A stretch of 64,000 nt of DNA from Chloroflexota bacterium (GCA_026707585.1 JAPOWQ010000028.1:1-64000), one strand, 5' to 3'. Positions 45,634 through 55,425 are shown, counted from the stretch's first letter. Made by a program: numbers and translations. The notes: generated from the letters alone by a model not told the origin.

Positions 45634-47064
45634 TCAGCCGCGCTTCCGCGCGATGTAGTGCGGGCTGGTGTTGAAGAAGACCTCGGCGGCTTCCATGAGG
45701 GTTTCCGACGTGGTGGGATGCGGATGAATACTCAGCCGCAGGTCGTCCGCCCGGGCGCCCATCTCGACAGCCAGCACACCCTCGGCAATCAGCTCGCCAG
45801 CGCCCCGGCCGGTGATTCCGACTCCAAGCACGCGTTCGGTTGTGGGTTCCAGGATGAGCTTTGTCAGCCCGTCATTGCGCCCAAGCGTGGTGGCTCGACC
45901 GGACGCCGCCCAGGGGAACGTGGCGACTTTGTGCGGACGGCCGGACTCACGGGCATCTGACTCAGTCAGGCCGCACCAGGCGATTTCGGGATCCGTAAAC
46001 ACCACCGCTGGGATGGCCTGCGCGTCATATGTCGCCGCGTGTCCGGCGATGGCCGAGGTCGCGACGTTCGCCTCGTACGTGGCTTTGTGCGCCAGCATTG
46101 GTTCACCCGCCACGTCGCCGATGGCGAAGATGTTGGCGGCACTGGTACGACGCTGGTGATCGACCTTGATAAAGCCGCGATTATCTGATTCCACGCCGGC
46201 GGCCTCCAGGTTCAGTCCGGTGCTGTTTGGGCGCCGTCCGACCGCCACCAGCACCTTGTCGAAGCGCTGGGAGGGCACTTCGACGTGCGCTCCCGCCAGT
46301 TCGACGTCAACGCCGTCCGGACGCACGTTCAGGCTCGCAACTCGCGTGCTGAGAAGGATCTCGTCGAACGCAGACTTCAGTTTCCGCTCAAGCGGTCGAA
46401 CGAGATCGCGGTCCGCTCCGGGTAGTAGACCGGCCTCCATCTCAACCACCGTCACTCTCGACCCAAGAGCGGCGTAGACCGAGCCCAATTCAAGCCCGAT
46501 GTAGCCCCCGCCAACCACCAGAAGTGTGTCGGGGACGTCGGCCATCTCCAGAGCGGAGGTGGAGTCCAGGACGCGGTCGCCATCGATCTGGAAGCCGGGC
46601 GGGGCCGCCGGCTGCGAGCCAGTGGCTATGACTGCATAGTCGAAGTCGAGACGTTCTGCCTCTCCTCCGTCGGATGGCTCGACCTTCAGCGCGTGCGGCC
46701 CATCGAAGCGGGCGAGTCCGCGAGTGAAACGCACGCGTCGCGCTCGGGTTAAGAGACCCAGCCCCGAAGTCATCTTGGAGATGACCTGATCCTTCCAGCT
46801 TCGCAGCCGGTCCAGGTCGATTTCCGGTTGGCCGAAACTCACGCCCCAGTCGGCCGCGTCCTCGGCCTCGCCCAACAGCGACGCCACGTGCAGCAGGGTT
46901 TTCGACGGAATACAGCCCCGATAGAGGCACACGCCACCCGGATTGGCCTCGGGGTCGATCAGCGTGACGTCCATCCCCAGTTCGGCGGCGTGGAACGCGG
47001 CCGGATAGCCTCCTGGCCCCGCGCCAATGACGGCTACGCGAGGCTGCCGTCCATTCGTGGTCAC
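45634..47064 (-). CDS. lpdA: dihydrolipoyl dehydrogenase (E3)
   Basis: 476 aa, usual length. FAD loop VIGAGPGGYPAAFHA near residue 13, redox Cys pair C46-x4-C51 in GGVCLYRGCIPSK, NAD-binding VVGGGYIGLELGS, and the C-terminal catalytic His in SIHPHPTTSE. It reoxidises dihydrolipoyl groups of the E2 component with NAD. Last gene of the pyruvate dehydrogenase operon, 7 bases after E2. Confidence 0.95.
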   Translation of the reverse strand: MTTNGRQPRVAVIGAGPGGYPAAFHAAELGMDVTLIDPEANPGGVCLYRGCIPSKTLLHVASLLGEAEDAADWGVSFGQPEIDLDRLRSWKDQVISKMTSGLGLLTRARRVRFTRGLARFDGPHALKVEPSDGGEAERLDFDYAVIATGSQPAAPPGFQIDGDRVLDSTSALEMADVPDTLLVVGGGYIGLELGSVYAALGSRVTVVEMEAGLLPGADRDLVRPLERKLKSAFDEILLSTRVASLNVRPDGVDVELAGAHVEVPSQRFDKVLVAVGRRPNSTGLNLEAAGVESDNRGFIKVDHQRRTSAANIFAIGDVAGEPMLAHKATYEANVATSAIAGHAATYDAQAIPAVVFTDPEIAWCGLTESDARESGRPHKVATFPWAASGRATTLGRNDGLTKLILEPTTERVLGVGITGRGAGELIAEGVLAVEMGARADDLRLSIHPHPTTSETLMEAAEVFFNTSPHYIARKRG

Positions 47065-47071
47065 GTCGCGG

Positions 47072-48376
47072 CTAGTCCCCCATCGCCAGCATCAGCGGCT
47101 GGGCCAGCGCCTCGACTATCCAGGTCAGGAAGCGCGCGCCGTCCGCGCCGTCCACAGCCCGATGGTCGAACGACAGCGCCAGGGGCAGCATGAGCCGCGG
47201 CCGCAGCAGTCCTTCGACATATACGGGTCGCTCCACGGCACGTCCGACGCCGAGGATTCCAACCTCAGGCGGATTGATGATCGGCGTGAAATGCCCGGTG
47301 CCGAGTCCGCCCAGGTTGCTGATCGTGAACGAGGCGCCCTCCAATCGCTCGGGCGGCAGCTGGCCCTCGCGAACCTGGCCGGCAACCTCGGCCACCTCGA
47401 TCGCCAGCTCGGTGATGCTCTTCTCGTCGACATCCCGAATAACCGGCACCAGCAGTCCCCGTTCCGTATCGGCGGCGACACCCAGGTGGCAATAGTCCTT
47501 CAGCACCATCTCGTTGGCGGTGAAGTCAGCGCTGGCGTTCATCTTCGGATGCGCCTTCAGCGCGGCCGCCACAACCTTCATCAGTATCGGCGTGATGGTG
47601 AGACTGCCGCCGGCGCTCCGAACACGGTCCTTTTCGCGCTGCCGCATCGCCTCGACGGACGTGATATCGGCGTCGTTGAAGAGCGTCACGTGCGGAATGC
47701 TTGACCACGACTGCGCGATGTTGGTTGCGGTTGCCCGACGAACCCTGCTCATGCGCTCGCGCCTGGTCGCGCCGAACTTGCTGAAGTCGGGCAGCGGCGC
47801 CGCAGTCAGACCAACAGAAGCTGCTGGTTGCGTCGATGGTCGAGCGCGGGCGTGGGCCTTGACGTCGTCAATCGAGATTCGCCCGGCGGGACCAGAACCT
47901 GGGACTTCGCGTATGTCGATACCGATTTCGCGCGCAAATCCGCGGGTTGATGGCGAGGCAAATACGGGCATGTCGCCGCCGGCGGATGGTGGTGGTGGCG
48001 GGGGCTGGGTCCTTATCGTTGGGCCGGGCTGTGGTCGTGACGGAGTGGGCGTCCGTTCCGGCGTCTCGGTGACGGCGCTTGGCCGTGCATTCGCCGTCGC
48101 CGGCGAAGGAGCCAGAGGCTTAGCGTCCTCCGCCGCGTCACTCTCTTCCAGTTCGAGAATCGTCTGACCGACCTGAAGCGTGTCTCCGGCACTCACCAGA
48201 ATCTGTGTGACCGTACCGGCCAGTTCCGCGGGAACCTCCAGCGTCGCCTTGTCGCTCTCGATCTCAATGATCGGGTCATCCTTGGCGACGGCCTGGCCAG
48301 CGCTGACGAGCACACTCAGCACGTCAGCGTCAGCAATGCCCTCGCCGAGGTCAGGGAGTCTCAGTTCAGTCGCCAT
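47072..48376 (-). CDS. aceF: dihydrolipoamide acyltransferase (E2 of pyruvate dehydrogenase)
   Basis: 434 aa. One lipoyl domain (residues 1-80) with the lipoylated Lys43 in EIESDKATLEV, a Pro/Ala/Thr linker, an E3-binding domain near 135-172 (SPSTRGFAREIG, GPAGRISIDDV) and the acyltransferase core ending in FDHRAVDGADG with catalytic His405 and Asp409. A single lipoyl domain is fewer than the three of E. coli AceF. Because it lies between an AceE-type E1 and E3, acetyl transfer from pyruvate is the likely role. Spacing to both neighbours is short. Confidence 0.93.
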   Translation of the reverse strand: MATELRLPDLGEGIADADVLSVLVSAGQAVAKDDPIIEIESDKATLEVPAELAGTVTQILVSAGDTLQVGQTILELEESDAAEDAKPLAPSPATANARPSAVTETPERTPTPSRPQPGPTIRTQPPPPPPSAGGDMPVFASPSTRGFAREIGIDIREVPGSGPAGRISIDDVKAHARARPSTQPAASVGLTAAPLPDFSKFGATRRERMSRVRRATATNIAQSWSSIPHVTLFNDADITSVEAMRQREKDRVRSAGGSLTITPILMKVVAAALKAHPKMNASADFTANEMVLKDYCHLGVAADTERGLLVPVIRDVDEKSITELAIEVAEVAGQVREGQLPPERLEGASFTISNLGGLGTGHFTPIINPPEVGILGVGRAVERPVYVEGLLRPRLMLPLALSFDHRAVDGADGARFLTWIVEALAQPLMLAMGD

Positions 48377-48406
48377 GCCGGTTCCGTCGCGGCGGTGGCG
48401 GAAGCG

Positions 48407-51100
48407 TCAGGCGAGCCGGGGGTTGGCCTTGGCCGGGTCGATCTCGAGATCTTCAAGTGCCTCGGAAACGATTTCCCGATCAAGCTCGCCTTCACGCGCC
48501 AGCGCGTACAGCGTCGCCAGCGTAACGTACCGGGCATCGACCTCGAAGAAGTCGCGCAGGGCCTCCCGGTCCTCGCTCCGGCCGAATCCGTCGGTGCCGA
48601 GCGAAATAAGTGGCTGCGGAATCCACTTGGAAACTGAATCCGACATCGTCTTGACATAATCCGAAGCCGCAACCACGATGCCGGGCAACCCGCTTAGCTG
48701 TCGCGTGAGGTACGGCGTGCGAGGCTCCTCGTGTGGATGCAGCATGTTCCAGCGTTCCACGTCCAGCGCGTCGCGCCGAAGTTCGGTGTAGCTGGTCACC
48801 GACCACACGTCGGCCGCCACGCCGTAACGATCGGCCAGCATCTCCTGCGCCTTGATGGTCTCATTCAGAATCGCCCCGCTCCCCAGCAACTGTGCCCGGG
48901 CCCGGGGCTGCTCCAGGTCGGCGCGCCGGAATCGATACATCCCTCGCAGAATCCCTTCGTCCACGTCCGCTTCGTCGGGCCTGGGCGGGTGGGTGTAGTT
49001 CTCGTTGCCAACAGTCAGATAGACGAAGCTGTCCTCCCCGTCGGCGTACATGCGGCGGATGCCGTCGCGGATCAGGGTTGCGACCTCGTAGGCGAACGCG
49101 GGGTCATACGCCCGGCAGTTGGGCACCGACGAAAACAGCAAATGGCTGTGCCCGTCCTGGTGCTGCAGACCCTCACCAGCCAACGTGGTTCGGCCAGCCG
49201 TTCCGCCAATCATGAAGCCCCGGGTGCGACTGTCGGCGGCCGCCCACACCAGGTCGCCGACACGTTGATAGCCGAACATCGAGTAGTAGATGTAGAAGGG
49301 AATCATCGGCAGGCCATGGGTCGCATAGGCCGTTCCCGCCGCGATGAAGGACGAGAGTGAGCCCGCTTCGGTGATCCCTTCCTCAAGAATCTGCCCGTCC
49401 GTCGATTCCTTGTAGTAGAGCAGGGTGTCGGAGTCGACCGGCTCATAGAGTTGCCCCACGTGCGAGTAAATGCCGACCTGCCGAAAGAGCGCCTCCATTC
49501 CGAATGTCCGCGCCTCGTCCGGGACGATCGGCACGATCAGGCGTCCGATCTCCGGATCTCGCAATAGCTTGGCCAGCAGTCGCACGAAGACCATGGTCGT
49601 TGAGGCTTGCCGCTGTCCCGTACCGGTCGAAAACTCGGCGTACGCGTCGTTGCTCGGGGGCGAAATCGGGTTGTAGGACGGGGCTCGAGTGGGCAGGTGC
49701 CCACCCATCGCCCGCACCCGCTCCGCGACGTAGCGACCCTCCACGCTGTCGCGGGGCGGCCGGTACAGCGGCGCATTGATGACCTCGTCGTCCGAAAGCG
49801 GAATGCGGAACCGGTCTCGGAATGAGAGAAGTTCGTCCAGATTCAGCTTCTTCTGCTGATGCGTGATGTTCCGGCCTTCGCCGGCCTCGCCCAGCCCGTA
49901 TCCCTTGATGGTGCGGGCCAGAATGATCGTGGGAGCGCCCTTGTGTCGCACGGCGGCGTGATAGGCCGCATAAACCTTGATCGGATCGTGGCCACCCAGC
50001 CGCATGCGCCAGAGTTCGTCGTCGCTGCGGTCGGCCACCATGGCCAGCAGGCGCGGGTCCACGCCGTAGAAGTTCTCGCGAATGTACGCCCCGCCGGCGA
50101 CCGAGTACTTCTGATACTCGCCGTCTACGACCTCAGTGGCTCGCTTGGCCAGGATCCCGTCGGAGTCGTTGGCGAACAACTCGTCATAGTCGCTGCCCCA
50201 CAGCACTTTGATGACGTTCCAGCCGGCTCCGCGGAATAGGCCCTCGAGTTCCTGCACCACGCTGCCGTTCCCGCGCACCGGGCCGTCCAGGCGCTGCAGG
50301 TTGCAGTTCAGGACCCAGGTCAGATTGTCCAGGTTCTCCCGAGCCGCCAGCGAAATCGCCCCGCTGGCCTCCGGTGAGTCGAACTCCCCGTCGCCCAGGA
50401 ACGCCCACACGCGGCGGCCGGTGTCCGGGCGCAAACCTCGGTCGGCCAGGTACTGCATGAATCGGGCCTGGTAAATGGACATGAGGGGTCCAAGGCCCAT
50501 GGAAACCGTTGGGTACTGCCAGAAGTCGGGCATGAGCCACGGGTGGGGATACGACGACAGGCCGCCGCCATCCGCCATTTCCCGCCGAAAGTTATGAAGC
50601 TGCGCGGGAGGCAGACGCCACTCGACATACGCGCGCGAATACATACCGGGCGAGGCGTGCCCCTGGAAATAGACGATGTCGGCGCCGTCCGGGTGATTCG
50701 GTCCTCGAAAGAAATGGTTGAAGCCGACCTCATACAACGTGGCCGCCGACGCGTACGTGGATATGTGGCCGCCGATGCCGTCCGACTTGCCGTTGGCCTC
50801 AACCACCATCGCCATCGCATTCCAGCGAATGACGCTCTTGATGGTTCGCTCGATGTCCCGATCGCCCGGATAGTCGGGCTGCCGCTCAGGCGGAATGGTG
50901 TTGACGTACGGCGTTCGAGACGTGACCGGGAGCGAAACGCCGTCCCGCTGCGCATGGATCTGAAGCTCGCGCAGTAAACCGGTAACTCGTTCCGGTCCGC
51001 GCAGCACGTAGACGTCGTCGAGCGAGTCCAGCCAGTCCTGGGTTTCCAGGGACTCGATCGCGGAGTCGTCAGCCTGTCCGTTGACGTCGATGGTTGCGAT
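48407..51100 (-). CDS. aceE: pyruvate dehydrogenase E1, homodimeric type (probable ATC start)
   Basis: About 897 aa, close to the family's usual 890-920. The AceE-type pattern is clear: TPYVNTI near the start, GHISTYASAATLYEVGFNHF, and the thiamine diphosphate motif GDGEFDSPE ending in NCNLQRLDGPV. It decarboxylates pyruvate and acetylates the lipoyl group of E2. Reading back from the first ordinary start (GTG 51007), the frame stays open and encodes TQDWLDSLDDVYV, a segment normal for AceE. No ATG, GTG or TTG lies before an in-frame TAG near 51141-51146. An ATC at 51100 has GAGGTG seven bases upstream and would give (M)ATIDVNGQADDS. Confidence 0.9.
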   Translation of the reverse strand: MATIDVNGQADDSAIESLETQDWLDSLDDVYVLRGPERVTGLLRELQIHAQRDGVSLPVTSRTPYVNTIPPERQPDYPGDRDIERTIKSVIRWNAMAMVVEANGKSDGIGGHISTYASAATLYEVGFNHFFRGPNHPDGADIVYFQGHASPGMYSRAYVEWRLPPAQLHNFRREMADGGGLSSYPHPWLMPDFWQYPTVSMGLGPLMSIYQARFMQYLADRGLRPDTGRRVWAFLGDGEFDSPEASGAISLAARENLDNLTWVLNCNLQRLDGPVRGNGSVVQELEGLFRGAGWNVIKVLWGSDYDELFANDSDGILAKRATEVVDGEYQKYSVAGGAYIRENFYGVDPRLLAMVADRSDDELWRMRLGGHDPIKVYAAYHAAVRHKGAPTIILARTIKGYGLGEAGEGRNITHQQKKLNLDELLSFRDRFRIPLSDDEVINAPLYRPPRDSVEGRYVAERVRAMGGHLPTRAPSYNPISPPSNDAYAEFSTGTGQRQASTTMVFVRLLAKLLRDPEIGRLIVPIVPDEARTFGMEALFRQVGIYSHVGQLYEPVDSDTLLYYKESTDGQILEEGITEAGSLSSFIAAGTAYATHGLPMIPFYIYYSMFGYQRVGDLVWAAADSRTRGFMIGGTAGRTTLAGEGLQHQDGHSHLLFSSVPNCRAYDPAFAYEVATLIRDGIRRMYADGEDSFVYLTVGNENYTHPPRPDEADVDEGILRGMYRFRRADLEQPRARAQLLGSGAILNETIKAQEMLADRYGVAADVWSVTSYTELRRDALDVERWNMLHPHEEPRTPYLTRQLSGLPGIVVAASDYVKTMSDSVSKWIPQPLISLGTDGFGRSEDREALRDFFEVDARYVTLATLYALAREGELDREIVSEALEDLEIDPAKANPRLA

Positions 51101-51177
51101 GTCGCCGCACCTCGCGCAGTCGAGAGTCCGACCGATCCGAGCCTAGCGCCCCTGGCCGGATGTGCGCACAGGTTTTC

Positions 51178-52080
51178 TTACCGTTCGCGCCTCAGCCTGG
51201 CCGCTTTGTCTCGGGCCGCGCGGGCCTGTTCCCCCGCATGGTACGAACTTCGCACCAGCGGTCCGGATTCAACGTGGGCGAAGCCGAGGCCCCGCGCCTC
51301 GTCGGCCAGCTCATCGAATTCGCTGGGACTGTAGTAACGAGTGATCGGCAGATGCTTGCGCGACGGCCGCAGATACTGACCAACGGTGAGCAGGTCGCAG
51401 TCGTGGTCGCGCAGATCGGCCAGCGTCTTGGACAACTCGTCCCGCGTCTCCCCGAGGCCGACCATGATCCCGGACTTCGTAATCATGGTTCGATCGATGC
51501 GCTTGACCCGCTGCAGCAACTCCAACGACTGCGTGTAGATTGCCTTGGGCCGCGCGCGCGGATAGAGCCGGGGCACCGTCTCAATATTGTGATTCAGGAC
51601 GACCGGCCTGGCCCGCACAACCGTCGCCAATGCGTCCCAGTCGCCCATGAAGTCCGGGATCAGGACTTCGACCTCCACGTGCGGCGTGCGATGTCGGATG
51701 GCCCGAATGCAACCTGCGAATATCGCCGCGCCACCGTCCGTCTCGTCATCCCGATTGACGGAGGTAATCACGCAGTAATCGAGATCCATCTGCGCAACAG
51801 CCTGGGCCACGCGAAACGGCTCAAGCGGATCAAGGGCCCCGGGCCGTCCCGACGTAACGGCGCAGAAGCCGCAAGCCCGCGTGCATGTGTCGCCCAGGAT
51901 CATGAACGTGGCTTCGCCCGCGTTCCAGCACTCGCCGATATTCGGGCACCGGGCCTCTTCACAGACGGTATGCAGGCGCTCCGAGCGCACAAGGTCTCGC
52001 AGACCTTCGAAACGCTCGCCCCCGGGCACGCGCGCTCGTAGCCAAGACGGTCGGGCTACCCGAACCTCAGTGGCCACCAT
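51178..52080 (-). CDS. lipA: lipoyl synthase (radical SAM)
   Basis: 300 aa. Auxiliary cluster Cys in CEEARCPNIGEC, radical SAM cluster CTRACGFC, and the C-terminal RSSYHAGE with the Ser that binds the auxiliary cluster. It inserts two sulfurs into octanoyl groups on the E2 lipoyl domain. The ATG at 52080 overlaps the end of lipB by 14 bases; an in-frame start at 52113 would add 11 residues inside lipB. Translationally coupled to lipB and followed by aceE after 77 bases. Confidence 0.95.
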   Translation of the reverse strand: MVATEVRVARPSWLRARVPGGERFEGLRDLVRSERLHTVCEEARCPNIGECWNAGEATFMILGDTCTRACGFCAVTSGRPGALDPLEPFRVAQAVAQMDLDYCVITSVNRDDETDGGAAIFAGCIRAIRHRTPHVEVEVLIPDFMGDWDALATVVRARPVVLNHNIETVPRLYPRARPKAIYTQSLELLQRVKRIDRTMITKSGIMVGLGETRDELSKTLADLRDHDCDLLTVGQYLRPSRKHLPITRYYSPSEFDELADEARGLGFAHVESGPLVRSSYHAGEQARAARDKAARLRRER

Positions 52081-52756
52081 GAGGCTCCATTGCCAATGCA
52101 GCCGGAACAACATCGGCCTGATAAACCTCGGCGAATGCGGCGGCGGCAGCCGCCATCACATCGCTCATCCTCGGAGCGTTCTTCAGTTCGCGCGTCATCG
52201 AAGTGACGCCGAGTCCATGTAATCCACAGGGCACGATGGCATTGAACCACGTGAGATCGTTCGTGACATTCAGTGCCGCGCCGTGCATCGTCGCGCCCCC
52301 GCGAATTGAGACGCCGATGGCCGCGATTTTTTGCGAACCGATCCAGACCCCCGGTCGTCCCTTGACCGTCCGCCCACGCAGGCCGAAGTCTGCCAGCGTG
52401 TCCAGGACCGTGCGTTCGAGGCAACGTACGTGGTCGACAGGACGCAAACTTCGACGCCGCAGATTCAGGACGGCGTACAGCACCAGCTGGCCGGGGCCAT
52501 GAAAGGTCATGTCGCCGCCTCGGTCCGTCATGATCAGGTCAGCGCCGCGCTCGCGCAGATCGTTCTCGCTAAGCAGCATGTGGTCATCCCCGCCGCGGCC
52601 GCCCATGGTGAACACCGGCGGGTGCTCCAGGAACGCCAGCGCATCGGCCGAAATCTCGGCTCGAACTTCGGCGGCCTTCGCCCGTTGCCAGTCCAGCGCG
52701 TCGCGGTAGGCAATATTGCCCAGGTCATACAGGTCAATCGGCAGATTGGTCGTCAT
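52067..52756 (-). CDS. lipB: octanoyl-[acyl carrier protein] transferase
   Basis: 229 aa. TDRGGDMTFHGPGQLVLY, GSQKIAAIGVS with the catalytic Lys and VPCGLHGLGVTSM with the catalytic Cys are all present. It moves octanoyl from acyl carrier protein to the lipoyl domain before LipA adds sulfur. ATG at 52756 comes 7 bases after the radical SAM stop; the open frame continues upstream into that gene but those residues are not LipB-like. Confidence 0.95.
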   Translation of the reverse strand: MTTNLPIDLYDLGNIAYRDALDWQRAKAAEVRAEISADALAFLEHPPVFTMGGRGGDDHMLLSENDLRERGADLIMTDRGGDMTFHGPGQLVLYAVLNLRRRSLRPVDHVRCLERTVLDTLADFGLRGRTVKGRPGVWIGSQKIAAIGVSIRGGATMHGAALNVTNDLTWFNAIVPCGLHGLGVTSMTRELKNAPRMSDVMAAAAAAFAEVYQADVVPAALAMEPHGGH

Positions 52757-52763
52757 ATGCGGG

Positions 52764-54167
52764 TTACGCCGGTATCTCTTCCAGCGGGCTGAACTGCATG
52801 TCCGTCGGCTCGGCGCAGCAGAACCAGGGCTCGGTGAGTCGCGGGCGGACCGGAAGTGGACGTCCGGCGAGTCTGGGCGGAGATCCCGCTCGCACATCCG
52901 GCGCTGCGGCGCGGACGGCCATCCAGAGTCGCTCGAACAAGACCGCATCGGAGGACTCCTCGGCGATCCCGTCCTCCACGATTCCGGCCAACTCTTCCTG
53001 CAGGTCGTCGGCATGCGGATCCTCGGCGCGCCACAGATAGGTCAAGCGTTCGTCGTCGTAACCGCGAAGGTGGGGAGTCATCTCGGGAAGGTCCAGCAGC
53101 AGCGAGCCCTGGGGTACCAGCAACCGGATCGTGAACTGAACGGGATCCACGTTGGCAACTAGGTCGTGATCCCGCACGAACTCCATTATCGCCAGCACAT
53201 CGGCGGGAGTCGTCCACGGCGTGAACGGCATCCAGGACGGGCGAATCTCGATTCCATGCCGACGAAGCTGCCGAATGGCCTGCGCCGCCTCGACCGCCGT
53301 GTGTCCCTTGTCCAGCCGCCGCAGGATATCGTCGTTCACGGTCTCGAATGCCGACACGACAAACAGGCAGCCAGCGCCTGCGAACTCTTCCCAGACGTCT
53401 GCGTGCTCCAGGATGTGCTCCACCTTCGTCGTCACGTCGAACGTCAGGTGTGGATGCCGGGCGTGCATGGCCCGAACCACCCGCTGCGAATGCCGTACCC
53501 CGTTCAGAAAATCGGGATCGGCAAACGTAATGTGCCGCGCACCTGCCTCCACCAGTTGGTCAATGTCGGCCAGCACCACGTCCTTCTCGATGATTCGAAT
53601 TCGCCCGTCGTACACGATTGGCACGGGACAGTGCCGGCAGTTATGCACGCACCCTCGGCTGGCTTCCGTATAGCCCACCGTCGACTCGTCGTCGCCGAGC
53701 GCCATGTGCGCGTAGCGCGAGATGTCGGGCAGCAGGTGCCTGGCCGGAAGTACGCTGGAACGTCGGCCGAGATCGACCAGAGGCTCCTTCGCGTTTCCGC
53801 TCGAAGCCAACCGGCCCAGCCACTCGACCAGGCCGTGTTCGTATGCCCCGGCGAGCTGAGCATCGGCGAGATTCGCGCCCGTCGGATGATGCTCCATTCC
53901 GGCGTAGAGACCGTAGAAGGCGATCGGCGTGTCGGGGCTGTTCTGGCGAATGCGTTGCGCCGCGCGTTCGGCAAGTCGCGTGGCCGTGTGCATGGGAACC
54001 GAAATGGCGACGGCGTCCGCCCAGGCCACGGAGACGCCGTCCCACATTTCGACCGACAGGTCCAGGCAACGTACCTCGTGACCGGCCCGCAGCAGCGCGC
54101 CGGCAGCTGACGCCGAGTGCAGCGGCTGATGTCCGAGTTCGTAGGTGGAGACCAGAAGTACTCGCAT
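52764..54167 (-). CDS. CUAEP/CCAEP-tail radical SAM protein (B12-binding-like N-terminus)
   Basis: 467 aa. N-terminal Rossmann-like domain (residues 1-125) of the B12-binding type, but without an obvious D-x-H-x-x-G motif. Radical SAM cluster Cys173, Cys177, Cys180 in GCVHNCRHCPVP. The C-terminal tail reads PWFCCAEPT (CCAEP at 450-454); the known group of radical SAM proteins with CUAEP or CCAEP tails has selenocysteine or Cys there, and here both codons are TGC. The reaction is not known to me. It lies 34 bases after the ATP-grasp gene and 7 bases before lipB, so it is firmly in the lipoate/PDH operon. Confidence 0.85.
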   Translation of the reverse strand: MRVLLVSTYELGHQPLHSASAAGALLRAGHEVRCLDLSVEMWDGVSVAWADAVAISVPMHTATRLAERAAQRIRQNSPDTPIAFYGLYAGMEHHPTGANLADAQLAGAYEHGLVEWLGRLASSGNAKEPLVDLGRRSSVLPARHLLPDISRYAHMALGDDESTVGYTEASRGCVHNCRHCPVPIVYDGRIRIIEKDVVLADIDQLVEAGARHITFADPDFLNGVRHSQRVVRAMHARHPHLTFDVTTKVEHILEHADVWEEFAGAGCLFVVSAFETVNDDILRRLDKGHTAVEAAQAIRQLRRHGIEIRPSWMPFTPWTTPADVLAIMEFVRDHDLVANVDPVQFTIRLLVPQGSLLLDLPEMTPHLRGYDDERLTYLWRAEDPHADDLQEELAGIVEDGIAEESSDAVLFERLWMAVRAAAPDVRAGSPPRLAGRPLPVRPRLTEPWFCCAEPTDMQFSPLEEIPA

Positions 54168-54201
54168 CGGTTAATGCTAGGAGTTTTTTCGCGCCTTCGC
54201 G

Positions 54202-55425
54202 CTAGTTCGCCTCAATGTCGAATTCCAATTCGGCATGAGCCGCGCGCAGCGCCGCTTCGACGGCATGTGGGTCACGCCCCCGAGCAAACACGAAACCAAG
54301 GTATCGGCTGCCCTCCGGCAAAGGGACCAGATCCTGTCCCGGGGCGATCGTGATTTCCACGCCGGCAACGCCGTCGACCGCCCGTGCTTGATCGACCCCG
54401 GCGACGGCCCGCAACCGGCCGGCTCGCGGGATGGGCAACATCATGACGCCCGCCGCGGCATCTGTGCGGGCCAAGTCGTGAATCGGGATCCCCAGCGCGT
54501 GCCGCAGAATTAGCTGTTCCAGGCTTACGCCCAGTCCAAACCTGAGCGAGCGCGCGCAGAGCCCCCCGATTGACCGTGCGGCGATCTCCAGCATCCACGC
54601 CTGTGAGTCCTTGATTCGCAGTTCGGCATGGACTGGTCCCTCCGAAAGCCCAAGACTCTTTGCTGCTGCCGCCGTGACTTTGCGAATGGCTTCCTGAGCC
54701 TTTGCAGGCAAGCGTGATGGTGTGACGTAAATCGTCTCCTCGAAATAGGGACCGTCCAATGGATCTGGTTTATCGAATATGGCAAGGATTTCCAATGACC
54801 CGCCTCGAACCAGCCCTTCCACGGCGACTTCAGCTCCCGAAATAAACCGCTCAACCAGCAACGGGTCCTCCGGACCGCGACCACTTGTTTCCACGATCGA
54901 CCTGATGCGCTCGACCACCCCTGGCATGTCAGCGGCCTTATCGACGCGGATTACACCCTGGCTGGCGGACAAGGAGACAGGCTTCACCACCACCGGGTAT
55001 CCCAGCCGGCTGGCGGCGAATTGCGCCTCGCTGACGCTCTCGGCTATCCGGAATGCCGGCTGGGCCACGTCGTGCGTGGCCAGTTGTCGGCGCATGACGG
55101 CTTTGTTGCGCGTCGCGGATACTGCCGAAGGTGGGTTGTGCGCCAGGCCAAGTTCCTCGCTGGCCAGCGCGGCCGTGGCAACCCCTTGATCGTCTACGGC
55201 CACAACTGCGTCGACCGCTGTTTCGGCTGCGTACTCAACGATCGCCGACGCGGCGATCTCCGGCTCGGTGAGATGGATTTCGATGACGCCGTCTTCCCCG
55301 TCACCCGCGACCGGGTTGCGCCGATCCGAGGCCACCGTGATATCAACGCCAAGCTGCCGTGCAGCTTGGAGGAAATCCGCGGCTCGGTAGCTCTCGCTGT
55401 GAAGCAATAGGACAACGTGCGCCAC
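54202..55425 (-). CDS. ATP-grasp ligase (L-amino-acid-ligase-like)
   Basis: 407 aa. N-terminal pre-ATP-grasp domain (residues 1-105), ATP-binding strands at YPVVVKPVSLSASQGV and EDPLLVERFISGAEVAVEG, metal and substrate loop LRIKDSQAWMLEIAARSIGG. The C-terminal part (GVEITIAPGQDLVPLP...GRDPHAVEAAL) resembles the C-terminal domain of L-amino-acid ligases. Such enzymes form amide or peptide bonds through acyl phosphates. Its place upstream of the CCAEP radical SAM gene suggests that the two make or modify one small molecule or peptide. First gene of the operon; the promoter should lie in the 49 bases between it and the divergent Nfu gene. Confidence 0.85.
   Translation of the reverse strand: MAHVVLLLHSESYRAADFLQAARQLGVDITVASDRRNPVAGDGEDGVIEIHLTEPEIAASAIVEYAAETAVDAVVAVDDQGVATAALASEELGLAHNPPSAVSATRNKAVMRRQLATHDVAQPAFRIAESVSEAQFAASRLGYPVVVKPVSLSASQGVIRVDKAADMPGVVERIRSIVETSGRGPEDPLLVERFISGAEVAVEGLVRGGSLEILAIFDKPDPLDGPYFEETIYVTPSRLPAKAQEAIRKVTAAAAKSLGLSEGPVHAELRIKDSQAWMLEIAARSIGGLCARSLRFGLGVSLEQLILRHALGIPIHDLARTDAAAGVMMLPIPRAGRLRAVAGVDQARAVDGVAGVEITIAPGQDLVPLPEGSRYLGFVFARGRDPHAVEAALRAAHAELEFDIEAN

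Noticed and set aside
52764-54167. Selenocysteine codon in the radical SAM protein
   Set aside because: The tail codons are TGC TGC and the frame ends at a normal TAA; no in-frame TGA.
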